64,000 bases of DNA. It comes from Paenibacillus lupini. GTDB lineage: Bacteria; Bacillota; Bacilli; Paenibacillales; Paenibacillaceae. The position numbers and the translations under genes were made by a program. Below the pieces are notes generated by a model. That model was not told where the DNA came from. It did not search any database and was given only the letters and a program-made list of their open reading frames with translations. Of the stretch, positions 7,786 through 16,920 are shown piece after piece. Where the stretch lies: positions 62,001-126,000 of the forward strand of contig NZ_JAASRW010000002.1 in NCBI RefSeq assembly GCF_011761355.1, read 5' to 3'. The stretch's first letter is position 1, and each line of letters starts with the position of its first letter.

Positions 7786-10653
7786 ATGGCATTATGGACA
7801 ATGATTCTCCGCAAGATGGCAAATAACAAATGGCTGCAGTTGAATTTATGGTTTGGTCTTACCGTTTGTGTAGCTCTGTTCAGCTCAATGCCGCTTTATT
7901 CGGATGCCATCTTGCAGAGGACTTTGCAGAAGGAACTTCAGATGGTTCAAAGCAAGAACTCCGAGTATCCGGGTTATGTGCGGGTCAGCACATCGGTCTC
8001 CTCTTCCAAGATAGATCAGAAAACAGTAGAGGCGATTGGACGTGCGGACCGATTCATACAATCGATTCCTGAGCGCATGGGGCTGGAGGATCTATCTTTT
8101 TATCAACAGCGCTTCACCCAGAAAATGAAGGTATATGGAGCGGATGCATCGGAGCAGGAAATCAAGACACAGAAGACGACAGGCGGCTTCAAGTCACTGT
8201 CTGATATGGAAAAGCGGGTTCGTCTCATTGATGGCCGGATGCCGGTTGACCGTTCGGATGGTCTGTTTGAAGCGCTGGTAACGCAAAAGTTTCTTAACTC
8301 TACCAAGCGCGATCTGGGAGAGGAGCTTCTGGCAGAATCGGCGGATAAGCAATTGTTTCGAGTCATTCCTGTTGGGATTATTGATACGGACCCGTCAGCA
8401 GATCCGTACCTGCCTTTTTTGGTGACAGATGAACCAGACGGTTTTATGATACCCTTCCAGCAATTCGAGCGCGAATTCATTACGAAGGATGGCAAAGTAA
8501 GGGTATCCGATCTGGAATGGCGTTATGCAATGGACTATAAGCAGATGAGTATTGATAAGATCGAGGAATTTAATGAAGCCAACCGGGCGATCCGAAGCTA
8601 CTTCCGCGGACGACTTGGTTCGGCAGAGGTTAATATTCCTGCGAATGAAACCATTGCTTCCTATCAAGGCAAGAAAGAAAAGCTTGATGTCATGATGCTG
8701 TCGCTGTATTCCCCCGTTATGCTCATGCTGGCATTCTATTTGTTTATGGCGGCTAATCTCGTAATTGAGAGGCAGAAAACGGAAATATCCGTGCTGCGAA
8801 GCCGCGGAGCCAGCCGGCTGCAGATCATGACTGCGTATACCTTGGAAAGCATGCTGCTTGGTGCAAGCGCACTTGCGGCTGGTCCGTTTATTGGGGTTAC
8901 CTTTACCAAAGTGCTCGGGGCATCCAACGGATTCCTTGAATTTGTTCAGCGCTCGGCACTGGAGGTCAGTCTTAACAGCAGTGCATACAAAGTCGCTGTT
9001 ACAGCAGTAGTTGGAGCCATTGTACTTATCTTGATACCGGCTTTTTTGGCGACCAGGGTATCGATTGTAAGTCACAAGCAGCAGGCGGCAAGGCTTACCA
9101 AGATGTCCTTTTGGCATAAGACGGGCATCGATATTGTACTTGTCGGTCTGGCATTATATCTACTCTATAATTTCAATAACCGGCAGGAGGATTTGAAGCG
9201 TCTGGCGCTGGATTCAGATGCCCTGCAGGTGGATCCGCTGCTGTTCCTGATGCCTGCTCTCTTCGCGTTAGGGGCCGGACTATTGGTACTTCGAATTTAT
9301 CCATGGTTTATCCTGCTTGTTTATTGGGCGGGACGCAGGTGGTGGCCGCCAGCACTATACAACACGCTTATACAAATCAGCCGTTCATCAAGGCAGTATC
9401 TAACGATTAAAGTGTTTCTTGTGCTGACGGTGTCTACCGGCTTGTTCAGTGCCAATGCAGCCCGGACGATTAACGATAATATGGAAAGTAAAATCCAATA
9501 TAACATTGGGGCAGACATAACCTTGACCACCCGCTGGGAAAGCGATGCACCTCCGCCAAGCCTGCAGGGGGGAGAGCCTCAGACACAGGCGGCGCAAGGC
9601 ACGGGTGACAAACGGGTGCAATATACCGAGCCGCCGTTTCAGCCATTCCAAAATCTGAAAGGCATAGAAGCATCAGCTAAGGTATTCCGGAAGGATGGGG
9701 CAAGATTTAGTGCAGGCAGCAAAAATACATCCGGAGCAACTACTCTGGTAGGCGTCGACACCATGGCATTTGGTCAAACCGCATGGATGAAAGATGGTCT
9801 GCTGGATCATCCGATCAACAGTTATTTGAATCTGATAGCAACTAATCCGAAGGCCGTATTAATCTCGCGGTCGTTGGCAGACGCATCCAAGGTGAAACCT
9901 GGAGATCCGATTCGTATTTATTGGGATGGATTAGATGAGGCCATATTTACCGTTTACGGCATTATCGATTATTGGCCGGGCTGGAATCCACTGCCAGTTA
10001 CCGCGGATGGAGAGGAGAAGGCCTCCAAGCCTAATCTAATCGTGGGCAATCTGAGCACCATTCAGAACAGGCTGGCTGTTGAACCATATGAGGTATGGCT
10101 TAAGCTGAAGGATGGCATTTCCAGCCAATCCATTTATGATCAGCTGACCACAGCCAAAATCAATGTTACCGGACTTCAAGATGCAAAGCAGGAGCTGATC
10201 ACGTCCAGGAACGATCCGTTCCGCATGGCGATTAATGGCGTCATGACGCTGGGCTTTGTAATCTCCATGCTGATCAGCTTCTTTGGATTTCTTTTATTCT
10301 GGGTTCTGGCCTTGTCAGGCAGAACGCTGCAGTATGGTGTTCTTCGGGCGATGGGGATTCCGTTCCCACAAATTATCGGTATGCTGCTCAGTGAGCAGCT
10401 GCTTACCTCCGGCGCAGCAGTTATTATCGGTGTGCTGATCGGCAACATGACGAGTGAACTATTCGTACCCTTATTCGAAATGTCATTTGCAACGGCAGAG
10501 CAGGTTCCGCCATTCGAGATTGTATATAAGCTAAGCGATTATGTGCAGCTGTACACCATTATTGGCCTGACACTAACCATAGGTCTGCTTATTCTTGGAT
10601 ATCGGTTGTCTAGGACCAAAATTGCTCAAGCCTTAAAGCTGGGGGAGGAGTAA
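7786..10653 (+). CDS. FtsX/MacB-like ABC permease, large two-module form
   Basis: A 955-aa membrane protein. It has an N-terminal transmembrane helix (residues about 20-38), a long extracellular region, and an FtsX-type membrane module near residues 300-450 carrying the motif ERQKTEISVLRSRGAS. Central helices follow at about 450-560, then a second extracellular region (GADITLTTRWESDAPPP onward) and a second FtsX module near 815-950 with LSGRTLQYGVLRAMGIP. Duplicated FtsX modules in one chain occur in Gram-positive permeases of the lipoprotein or peptide type. Substrate is unknown. It lies between the adaptor and a second ATPase gene 3 nt downstream, in the operon co-regulated with xylan enzymes. 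Confidence 0.85.
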   Translation: MALWTMILRKMANNKWLQLNLWFGLTVCVALFSSMPLYSDAILQRTLQKELQMVQSKNSEYPGYVRVSTSVSSSKIDQKTVEAIGRADRFIQSIPERMGLEDLSFYQQRFTQKMKVYGADASEQEIKTQKTTGGFKSLSDMEKRVRLIDGRMPVDRSDGLFEALVTQKFLNSTKRDLGEELLAESADKQLFRVIPVGIIDTDPSADPYLPFLVTDEPDGFMIPFQQFEREFITKDGKVRVSDLEWRYAMDYKQMSIDKIEEFNEANRAIRSYFRGRLGSAEVNIPANETIASYQGKKEKLDVMMLSLYSPVMLMLAFYLFMAANLVIERQKTEISVLRSRGASRLQIMTAYTLESMLLGASALAAGPFIGVTFTKVLGASNGFLEFVQRSALEVSLNSSAYKVAVTAVVGAIVLILIPAFLATRVSIVSHKQQAARLTKMSFWHKTGIDIVLVGLALYLLYNFNNRQEDLKRLALDSDALQVDPLLFLMPALFALGAGLLVLRIYPWFILLVYWAGRRWWPPALYNTLIQISRSSRQYLTIKVFLVLTVSTGLFSANAARTINDNMESKIQYNIGADITLTTRWESDAPPPSLQGGEPQTQAAQGTGDKRVQYTEPPFQPFQNLKGIEASAKVFRKDGARFSAGSKNTSGATTLVGVDTMAFGQTAWMKDGLLDHPINSYLNLIATNPKAVLISRSLADASKVKPGDPIRIYWDGLDEAIFTVYGIIDYWPGWNPLPVTADGEEKASKPNLIVGNLSTIQNRLAVEPYEVWLKLKDGISSQSIYDQLTTAKINVTGLQDAKQELITSRNDPFRMAINGVMTLGFVISMLISFFGFLLFWVLALSGRTLQYGVLRAMGIPFPQIIGMLLSEQLLTSGAAVIIGVLIGNMTSELFVPLFEMSFATAEQVPPFEIVYKLSDYVQLYTIIGLTLTIGLLILGYRLSRTKIAQALKLGEE

Positions 10654-10656
10654 AGC

Positions 10657-11547
10657 ATGATCAGATGCGAGGAACTTGTGAAAATCTACAAAACGGCCGA
10701 TCTCGAGGTTGTTGCTCTTCAAGGGCTGGATATGCAGGTGAACGATGGAGAGTTAATGGCGATTATCGGCAATTCAGGAAGCGGGAAATCTACGCTGCTG
10801 AATATGCTGGGCGGATTAGATAAGCCGTCTGCAGGCAAGTTGTTTGTTGATGGTAAGGATTTGCTTTCGTTCGGTGAAAAGGAGCTTGTGAACTATAAGC
10901 GTGAAACGGTTGGTTTCGTATGGCAGAATAATGCCCGCAATCTGATTCCTTACCTGACCGCACTAGAGAATGTGGAGCTTCCTGTTCTCCTGAAGGGCAG
11001 AAGGTGCAGGGCGCGTGCCATCGAACTGCTTGAGGCAGTAGGTCTTGGCCATCGGTTTAAAAATAAGCTCAGTGAGCTGTCTGGCGGCGAGCAACAGCGG
11101 GTCGCTATCGCCATCGCATTGGCAAACGAGCCTAGGCTTCTTCTTGCAGATGAACCAACAGGTTCACTGGATACGAAGACCTCCGATCAGGTACTAGATC
11201 TGTTCCGTACCCTGAATCAGACGATGGGGATAACGATTGTGATCGTCACACATGATCCGCTGCTCGCCCGTAAGGTAGACCGGGTTGTCCAAATCAGGGA
11301 TGGTAAAACCTCTGCTGAAATGATCCGCAGAGAATCCTATGCCGATGAGCTGGCAAGGCTTGATGCCGAGGATGCGATGTCTGGTCAGCAGGAGAGCCAC
11401 ATTGAGTACGCCGTGCTGGACAAAGCTGGCCGGCTTCAAATTCCGGCTGGCTATCTGGACGCAGATGGTTTCAAGGACAGCAATAAGGTGCGGGTGGAGA
11501 TGGAGGAAGGCCGTATTATCCTCTATCCGCAGGAAATGATGCCATGA
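10657..11547 (+). CDS. ABC ATP-binding protein with C-terminal AbrB-like domain
   Basis: A 296-aa protein. Residues 1-225 are a MacB/LolD-type ATPase: Walker A GNSGSGKST, signature LSGGEQQR, Walker B LLLADEPTGSLD, H-loop IVTHD. After a linker the last 50 residues (AVLDKAGRLQIPAGYL, then KVRVEMEEGRIILYP) match the swapped-hairpin AbrB/SpoVT pattern (DxxGRxxIP ... DGRIILxP). AbrB-like domains dimerise and often bind DNA, so the tail might dimerise the ATPases or act in regulation; that is inference. It is the second ATPase in an operon with a single permease, suggesting a heterodimeric nucleotide-binding pair on the two-module permease. Its start is 3 nt after the permease stop. Confidence 0.85.
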   Translation: MIRCEELVKIYKTADLEVVALQGLDMQVNDGELMAIIGNSGSGKSTLLNMLGGLDKPSAGKLFVDGKDLLSFGEKELVNYKRETVGFVWQNNARNLIPYLTALENVELPVLLKGRRCRARAIELLEAVGLGHRFKNKLSELSGGEQQRVAIAIALANEPRLLLADEPTGSLDTKTSDQVLDLFRTLNQTMGITIVIVTHDPLLARKVDRVVQIRDGKTSAEMIRRESYADELARLDAEDAMSGQQESHIEYAVLDKAGRLQIPAGYLDADGFKDSNKVRVEMEEGRIILYPQEMMP

Positions 11548-11609
11548 TCCGCCCCGTAAGGGGTGTTTATATGGAATATTCAAAAAAAAGGGAAAAGTGA
11601 GGTGTATTA

Positions 11610-14291
11610 ATGTTAATGAAGAAACTTGGATGGAAGCGTTCACTATCAGGCGTTTTGGCCGCTGTTGTAATGCTCGTGTCTTTGTCGCTTAGCGTACTGC
11701 CGAAACAAGCAGGGGCGGAAGCGGGAACAGAGCGAATGGCAACGGACTTTGAGGATGGCACGATTCAAGGATGGACTGGACGCGGGGGGAATGAAGTGCT
11801 GACTGCTTCGGAGCTTGCGGCCCACTCAGGTGCATACGGACTGCAGGTAACAGGAAGGTCGCAAAGCTGGAATGGTCCACAGCTGGATGTGACCTCCATT
11901 ATGGCGGAAGGAAAAACCTATGTGCTTACCGCATGGGTCAAGCTTCCGGCAGGATCAGCAGCCTCATCCGTATCGATGACTGTACAGCGTACAACTGATG
12001 GCACGACTAATTATGAAGGGGTCAATGCCGGGAATGCAACTGCGGACGGCTGGGTGAAGCTTAGCGGTCAATATCTATTGAAGCAGCCGGTTCAGAGTCT
12101 CTCTGTTTATTTTGAAGCATCAGCAAACCCTACATTGGACTTCTATGTCGATGATTTCTCCATTGAGAGGCTTCCGGATCCGGAGCCGATTGTCATTGAG
12201 CAGAATATTCCTTCTCTCAAAGACGTATTTGCCGATGATTTCAAACTCGGTACAGCTATTCTCGTTAATGAGATTGAAGAGCAGAGCGGACCCGATGCAC
12301 AGCTGATTAAGAAGCATTTCAACAGCTTAACGGCTGGCAATGAGCTGAAATGGGATGCTACGGAGCCACAGGAAGGTCAGTTCAACTTTACACGTTCGGA
12401 TAAAATCGTTGATTTTGCCGTTGAGAATGGTATTGCCATGCGTGGTCATACGCTGATCTGGCATTCTCAAACCCCGAACTGGGTGTTCTACGATGAGAAT
12501 GGTAACCTTGCAAGCAAAGAGCTGCTGTTTGCTAGGATGAAACGTCATATTGAGACTGTGGTTGGACGGTATAAGGGCAAGATCTACGCATGGGATGTTG
12601 TTAATGAAGTACTTGAGCCAGGTGATAATCAGCCGGGCGGTCTCCGCAACAGCTTATGGTATAAGATTGCAGGTGAAGAGTTTATTGAGAAGGCATTCGA
12701 GTATGCGCATGAAGCAGATCCGGATGCGAAGCTCTTTATCAATGATTACAATACGAATATACCGGATAAGCGGCAGGATTTGCATGACTTGATTAAGAGG
12801 CTGAAAGATAAAGGCATTCCTGTTGACGGCGTTGGTCATCAGACACATATCGGCATTGAAAATCCACAGGTTCAAGAGCTTGATGATATGATTCAAGCCT
12901 TTACTGATCTGAACATTGAACAGCAGATTACAGAGCTTGATATGAGTGTATACACCAATGACAATGATGCCTATGAGACATTCCCGCTAGACCTGCAGAT
13001 TAAGCAGGCGAAAAGGTATAAGGAAATATTCGATGTGTTCAGAAAACATGCGGATCAGTTAACGGCTGTTATTTTCTGGGGCAAGGATGATCTGAATACT
13101 TGGCTGCGAACCTTCCCAGTCGACCGCAACAACTGGCCGCTGTTGTTTGATGAGCGGCTTCAAGCGAAATATGCTTATTGGGCATTGGCAGACCCGAGCA
13201 AGCTGCCTGTGGACATTCAAAATACAACAGCAGCGAATGCAGGTGCTGACATTGATGGTAAGCTGGAGGATGCTTGGAGCAAGGCTTCTGCCGTATCCAT
13301 ATTAAACGAAGGTGCAGCTGTAGCGAAGTTCAAGACCTTATGGGATACAGACCATCTTTATATTACAGTTGATGTATCGGATGCGAGCACAAACGGAAAT
13401 GATGCAGTAGAAGTATTCATTGATGGCAATAACGGTAAGACAACAGCATACGAAGCGGATGACAAGAAATATACCTTCCGCCGGAGTGGAGCAAATCCCG
13501 GTAAGCCTGCTGCTTATAAAGTGATTAAGCTTACTGATGGATACCGGATTGAAGCAGCCATTCCGGTTGATCATGCATCGCTAAACGATAAGCTTGGATT
13601 TGATGTTCGTATTTTAGATAAGGCTGGCAGCACAGTAAAGAATACTTCATGGAACGATAGAACGGGTTCACAGGATACGGATACATCCAAATATGGCGTA
13701 TTAACCTTAATTCAGGGGCCACAATATTCAGAAGCTCTGATGGGTGCGCCAGTTATAGACGGCAATATGGATTCCCTATGGAGCAAGGCAAATATTGTAA
13801 CAACTGACCGCTGGGTACAAGGAACCAATGGGTCAAAAGCAAAGGTTAGAACGCTGTGGGACGCAGGACGTTTATACGTTCTCGCGGAAGTGACGGATTC
13901 ACTGCTATCCAAGCAAAGTCCTAATGTGTGGGAGCAGGATTCACTAGAGATATTTGTTGATCAGAACAAAGCGGCGACTGCCAGCTATCAAGCAGATGAC
14001 GGTCAATATCGGATCAACTTTGATAATCAGCAAAGCGTAAATCCGGTGGCGCTTGGTGGAAATCTGGTATCTGCAGTGAAACAAACGGCGAACGGTTATG
14101 TCGTAGAAGCTTCAATTAAATGGAACGGAACACCACCGGCAGCCGGGGACATCATCGGCTTTGATGTTCAGGTAAATAACGATGAAGACGGCGACGGGGA
14201 CCGTGACAGTGTGGCGATATGGAATGACCGTTCCGGTCTATCCTACACGAATACTTCCGGCTTTGGACTACTGAAGCTGGGTGGGCAATAA
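11610..14291 (+). CDS. secreted multidomain xylanase CBM22-GH10-CBM9-CBM9
   Basis: An 893-aa extracellular endo-xylanase. A signal peptide covers about residues 1-36 (cleavage near QAGA). A CBM22 module follows (FEDGTIQGWTGRGG to FYVDDFSIERL, about 42-190). The GH10 catalytic domain (about 195-535) has acid/base Glu333 in WDVVNE and nucleophile Glu442 in ITELDMS. Two CBM9 modules (about 545-705 and 712-893) share strand patterns such as AKFKTLWDTDHLYITVDVSD. CBM22 and CBM9 bind xylan and reducing chain ends. There are no SLH repeats or sorting motif, so it should be released or bind the substrate. It lies 62 bp after the ABC operon without a terminator between, and may be co-transcribed with it. 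The ATG at 11610 has GAGG 7 nt upstream. Confidence 0.93.
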   Translation: MLMKKLGWKRSLSGVLAAVVMLVSLSLSVLPKQAGAEAGTERMATDFEDGTIQGWTGRGGNEVLTASELAAHSGAYGLQVTGRSQSWNGPQLDVTSIMAEGKTYVLTAWVKLPAGSAASSVSMTVQRTTDGTTNYEGVNAGNATADGWVKLSGQYLLKQPVQSLSVYFEASANPTLDFYVDDFSIERLPDPEPIVIEQNIPSLKDVFADDFKLGTAILVNEIEEQSGPDAQLIKKHFNSLTAGNELKWDATEPQEGQFNFTRSDKIVDFAVENGIAMRGHTLIWHSQTPNWVFYDENGNLASKELLFARMKRHIETVVGRYKGKIYAWDVVNEVLEPGDNQPGGLRNSLWYKIAGEEFIEKAFEYAHEADPDAKLFINDYNTNIPDKRQDLHDLIKRLKDKGIPVDGVGHQTHIGIENPQVQELDDMIQAFTDLNIEQQITELDMSVYTNDNDAYETFPLDLQIKQAKRYKEIFDVFRKHADQLTAVIFWGKDDLNTWLRTFPVDRNNWPLLFDERLQAKYAYWALADPSKLPVDIQNTTAANAGADIDGKLEDAWSKASAVSILNEGAAVAKFKTLWDTDHLYITVDVSDASTNGNDAVEVFIDGNNGKTTAYEADDKKYTFRRSGANPGKPAAYKVIKLTDGYRIEAAIPVDHASLNDKLGFDVRILDKAGSTVKNTSWNDRTGSQDTDTSKYGVLTLIQGPQYSEALMGAPVIDGNMDSLWSKANIVTTDRWVQGTNGSKAKVRTLWDAGRLYVLAEVTDSLLSKQSPNVWEQDSLEIFVDQNKAATASYQADDGQYRINFDNQQSVNPVALGGNLVSAVKQTANGYVVEASIKWNGTPPAAGDIIGFDVQVNNDEDGDGDRDSVAIWNDRSGLSYTNTSGFGLLKLGGQ

Positions 14292-14321
14292 AGCAGAACG
14301 GAGTAACGATCGCAACAAAGA

Positions 14322-14380
14322 AAACCGGTTAAAGTTCGGGACTTATGGATAAGTCCAAAGCTTTAGCCGGTTTATTTTTT
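14322..14380 (+). terminator. strong terminator after multidomain xylanase
   Basis: A long stem pairs AAACCGGTTAAAG with CTTTAGCCGGTTT (one G-U pair) around an inner hairpin GGACTTA-TGGA-TAAGTCC, followed by TATTTTTT. It sits between convergent genes and could work on both strands. Confidence 0.85.
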
Positions 14381-14415
14381 ATGACTGCAAGCGCTTTCCA
14401 AAAAGACATTTCGAA

Positions 14416-15171
14416 CTATGCAATAACCGTGCTTTGCTTGCGATACTCATTAGCGCTTGCGCCGGTGTATTCCTTGAACTTCTTATAGAACCAGTCAATT
14501 TCCGTATATCCGACTTCATTGGCAATCTCATAGATTCGCATGTCTGTTCTTTCAAGCAGAATTTTTGCCTTCTCCATTCGCTGCTGAAGAAGATACTCGT
14601 TAAACGACATATTCTCCTGGTCTTTGAACTTCTGGCCAAGATAGGCACAGTTGAAATGCAGCAGGCTGGAGATTTTTTTTAAGGTAATGTTTTGATGTAA
14701 CTGCTCCTGTACATATTGTTTGACGAGGTCAATGATGGACGGATTCAGATTTTTTTTCTTCTCATAACTTAAGGTTATCCGATGGGAGTGAACAGATTGA
14801 GCGTCAAGCTCTTTCTTCACCTTACGCAGGCTGGCAGCCAGATCCTCCGGTTGTACGGGATCCGCAATGTAATCGCTTACCTGAAAGGCCATCGCTTTCC
14901 GCAGCAGCTGGAAATCATGACTGCCTCCAAGAAGAATAATAGGTACCCGGCTATACTCACGGATCCGTTCACAGAGCAGCATGCCGCTGGACTGCGAGTG
15001 TTTAAGATCTATTAGAACAAGGTCAACTGACAGTGTACTGAGTATGTCTTGAATGTCAGAGAGAGAATACGCGTCGGCTTGGAGCATGAAGCCATGCTGC
15101 TCCCAATGAAACATAAGTCGGGTTTCTTCTCTGGAATAACGGTCAGGTTGAACTAGCAACGCCTTATACAT
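14416..15171 (-). CDS. AraC-type regulator with degenerate receiver domain (YesN-like)
   Basis: A 251-aa protein with a receiver-like N-terminus (about 1-120) and an AraC DNA-binding C-terminus (about 150-250: LKKISSLLHFNCAYLGQKFKDQ and IYEIANEVGYTEIDWFYKKFKEYTG). The phospho-acceptor position is kept (Asp55 in LVLIDLKHS). The acidic pocket, normally DD, is Gln8-Pro9 (LLVQPD), and the conserved Lys of the KP motif is Asp104 (YIADPV). Ordinary phosphorelay control is therefore doubtful. No histidine kinase is adjacent, unlike the two YesM/YesN pairs in this window. It is divergent from the importer operon across a 259-bp gap holding the tandem operators, making it the best local candidate to bind them (inference). 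GGGAGG precedes the ATG. Confidence 0.85.
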   Translation of the reverse strand: MYKALLVQPDRYSREETRLMFHWEQHGFMLQADAYSLSDIQDILSTLSVDLVLIDLKHSQSSGMLLCERIREYSRVPIILLGGSHDFQLLRKAMAFQVSDYIADPVQPEDLAASLRKVKKELDAQSVHSHRITLSYEKKKNLNPSIIDLVKQYVQEQLHQNITLKKISSLLHFNCAYLGQKFKDQENMSFNEYLLQQRMEKAKILLERTDMRIYEIANEVGYTEIDWFYKKFKEYTGASANEYRKQSTVIA

Positions 15172-15329
15172 AGGCTGAACCTCCCTTTCTAAGGAATCGT
15201 CTCTGACGGATTATGGTTTTTATTATTGTTCATTCAGTGGACAGGTGACAATGTGCATTTCTTTATCCATCATCCATTTGTTTACTTCTTGGTTTAATAG
15301 CTGGCTGACAATCCGCGTTATTCCTCAAA

Positions 15330-15398
15330 ACCTATAAATTGACAGGTCATTGACCTATTTAAAGGCAGGTTGTTGGTCAGAAATGTAAGCGCTACACT
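15330..15398 (+). promoter_or_regulatory. regulated promoter of the nine-gene importer operon with two tandem operators
   Basis: Site 1 ACCTATAAATTGACAGGT (15330-15347) and site 2 ACCTATTTAAAGGCAGGT (15353-15370) are both near-perfect copies, 23 bp apart. Site 2 overlaps the -35 TTGTTG (15370-15375); a 17-bp spacer leads to TACACT (15393-15398). The GTG start is about 33 nt downstream. The spacer contains TGTAAGCGC, and together with TACA this resembles a cre site that lacks one base. This is the best-preserved of the three related promoters. Confidence 0.75.
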
Positions 15399-15430
15399 TT
15401 TCCCTGTAAACCAAATTAGGGGGGACCAAT

Positions 15431-16828
15431 GTGAAAGTAAAAAAGACGGTTATGATGCTTTCGACTTTGATGTTAGCTGCTTCATTAACGGCATGCAGCA
15501 GTAGCAGCGGCAGTAATGGTAACGGGAACAGCAATGCTAACAACACAGATGCGACGGCAAGCAATAATGCAGCCGCCTCTAATAACGCCGCAGCATCAAA
15601 TAATGCCGGGAACGCTGAAGAGGATCCTTCATCGCCTGAGATGGACTTCGACATGGGCGGCAGAACAATCAAGGTTGTATCCTGGTGGGATATGACGATT
15701 GGGGAAGACAATCCGGACAATATCCAGCGTAAGAAGAACCTGGAGGAGCTTGAGAAGAAGCATAACTTCAAGATGGAATTCATTGCGGTTGACTACGGCG
15801 AATACCAGCAAAAAGTTGTTGCATCCCTGCTTGCTGGTGAGCCCCTTGGCGATATTGTGAGATTGGGTAAAAACTACACCATTCCGACCTTGGTGCAGCA
15901 AGACCTGCTATGGCCGGTTGATGAATATACGAAAAACACAAAAGTATTTAATCCAAAGGCTACAGAGTTTATGTCCTACAATGGCCGCGGTTACGCCTTC
16001 ACTGAAGGTCAAGGTAACTTGATTACCGGTATTTTCTATAACCGTACTCTCCTTAACAAGCTTGGTATTAAGTCTCCCCAAGATTATGTGAAAGAGGACA
16101 ACTGGAACTGGGATACATTCACTCAAGTAGCTAAAGATGCGAACAAAGATACGAATAATGACGGAAAGCTGGATACATGGGGACTAGCGTCAGGCGGATT
16201 TATGGATCCAGCTCTTGTATCCAATGAAACGAGCCTAACCAATGGAGATAAGCAAAATCTGGACGATCCAAAAACCGTTGAGGTATTTAATTTCCTCTCC
16301 AAACTGGCGACAGAGAAAGTGGCCCGCCCAACAGAAGGCGGCGACTGGACAGAACCAGGTCAATTCTTCCGTCAAGGCAATACGCTTATGTATGCCGGTG
16401 CTATGTATGAAATTGGCGGCTTGAAAACGGATATGAAGGACTACGATATCGGCTTTGTGCCATTCCCTAAAGGTCCAAGTGCTACGGCATACCATTCCTC
16501 TGAGGGTGCATTCCAAGCTCTGACCATTCCGAAGAGTGTAGAGAATCCTGATCAGCTGGTATATATCTGGGAAAAAATCAATGATATCGATTCGATCTAC
16601 GACTATGCGGATCAAGCATCGCTTGAGAGCAACTTCACGGATGAGAACGATATCCAAAACGCCCGTGATGCAGGCGCAGGCATGCTGGTGCTGGACAGCG
16701 GCACATTCCCTAAATTCCCTTACTACGAAATGATTGGTGAGCTGACCTCTGGCAACTCGGTATCTACTGTCATCGACACGTATAAAGCACCGGCTCAAGC
16801 CGCAATTGACGAGGTTTACAAAAAGTAA
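15431..16828 (+). CDS. ABC sugar-binding lipoprotein (CUT1, family 1)
   Basis: A 465-aa extracellular solute-binding protein. The lipobox is LTACSSSSG near residue 22, followed by an Asn/Ser/Ala-rich linker to about residue 60. The mature domain starts RTIKVVSWWDMTIGE and continues with typical family-1 features (LEELEKKHNFKMEFIAVDYGEYQQKV, GRGYAFTEGQ, FYNRTLLNKLG). Such proteins capture oligosaccharides, here probably xylan-derived, and deliver them to MalF/MalG-type permeases. GTG start with AGGGGGG upstream. It is the first gene behind the promoter at 15330-15398. A 12-bp stem-loop follows it at 16847-16881. Confidence 0.88.
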   Translation: MKVKKTVMMLSTLMLAASLTACSSSSGSNGNGNSNANNTDATASNNAAASNNAAASNNAGNAEEDPSSPEMDFDMGGRTIKVVSWWDMTIGEDNPDNIQRKKNLEELEKKHNFKMEFIAVDYGEYQQKVVASLLAGEPLGDIVRLGKNYTIPTLVQQDLLWPVDEYTKNTKVFNPKATEFMSYNGRGYAFTEGQGNLITGIFYNRTLLNKLGIKSPQDYVKEDNWNWDTFTQVAKDANKDTNNDGKLDTWGLASGGFMDPALVSNETSLTNGDKQNLDDPKTVEVFNFLSKLATEKVARPTEGGDWTEPGQFFRQGNTLMYAGAMYEIGGLKTDMKDYDIGFVPFPKGPSATAYHSSEGAFQALTIPKSVENPDQLVYIWEKINDIDSIYDYADQASLESNFTDENDIQNARDAGAGMLVLDSGTFPKFPYYEMIGELTSGNSVSTVIDTYKAPAQAAIDEVYKK

Positions 16829-16846
16829 CAATTGAAGTTAATGCCG

Positions 16847-16881
16847 ACAGTCCCCATTTCGAATATGGCAATGGGGACTGT
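16847..16881 (+). promoter_or_regulatory. intercistronic stem-loop after sugar-binding gene
   Basis: ACAGTCCCCATT (16847-16858) pairs perfectly with AATGGGGACTGT (16870-16881) around an 11-nt loop; no T-run follows. It probably protects the upstream mRNA or lowers read-through into the permease genes. Equivalent hairpins follow the other three importer-heading binding-protein genes. Confidence 0.65.
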
Positions 16882-16920
16882 TGCTAAAGTGAAATCTCTT
16901 GCCGCAGGAGGGGAGAAGAG

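Noticed and set aside
8395-9117. 240-codon antisense ORF inside the ABC permease gene
   Set aside because: Antisense to a conserved FtsX-type coding sequence; composition is that of a shadow frame, rich in His, Arg and Cys without any motif.
15384-15397. Apparent cre site TGTAAGCGC-TACA in the 15.4-kb promoter
   Set aside because: One base short of the cre consensus and overlapping the conserved spacer and -10; not called as a separate CcpA site.
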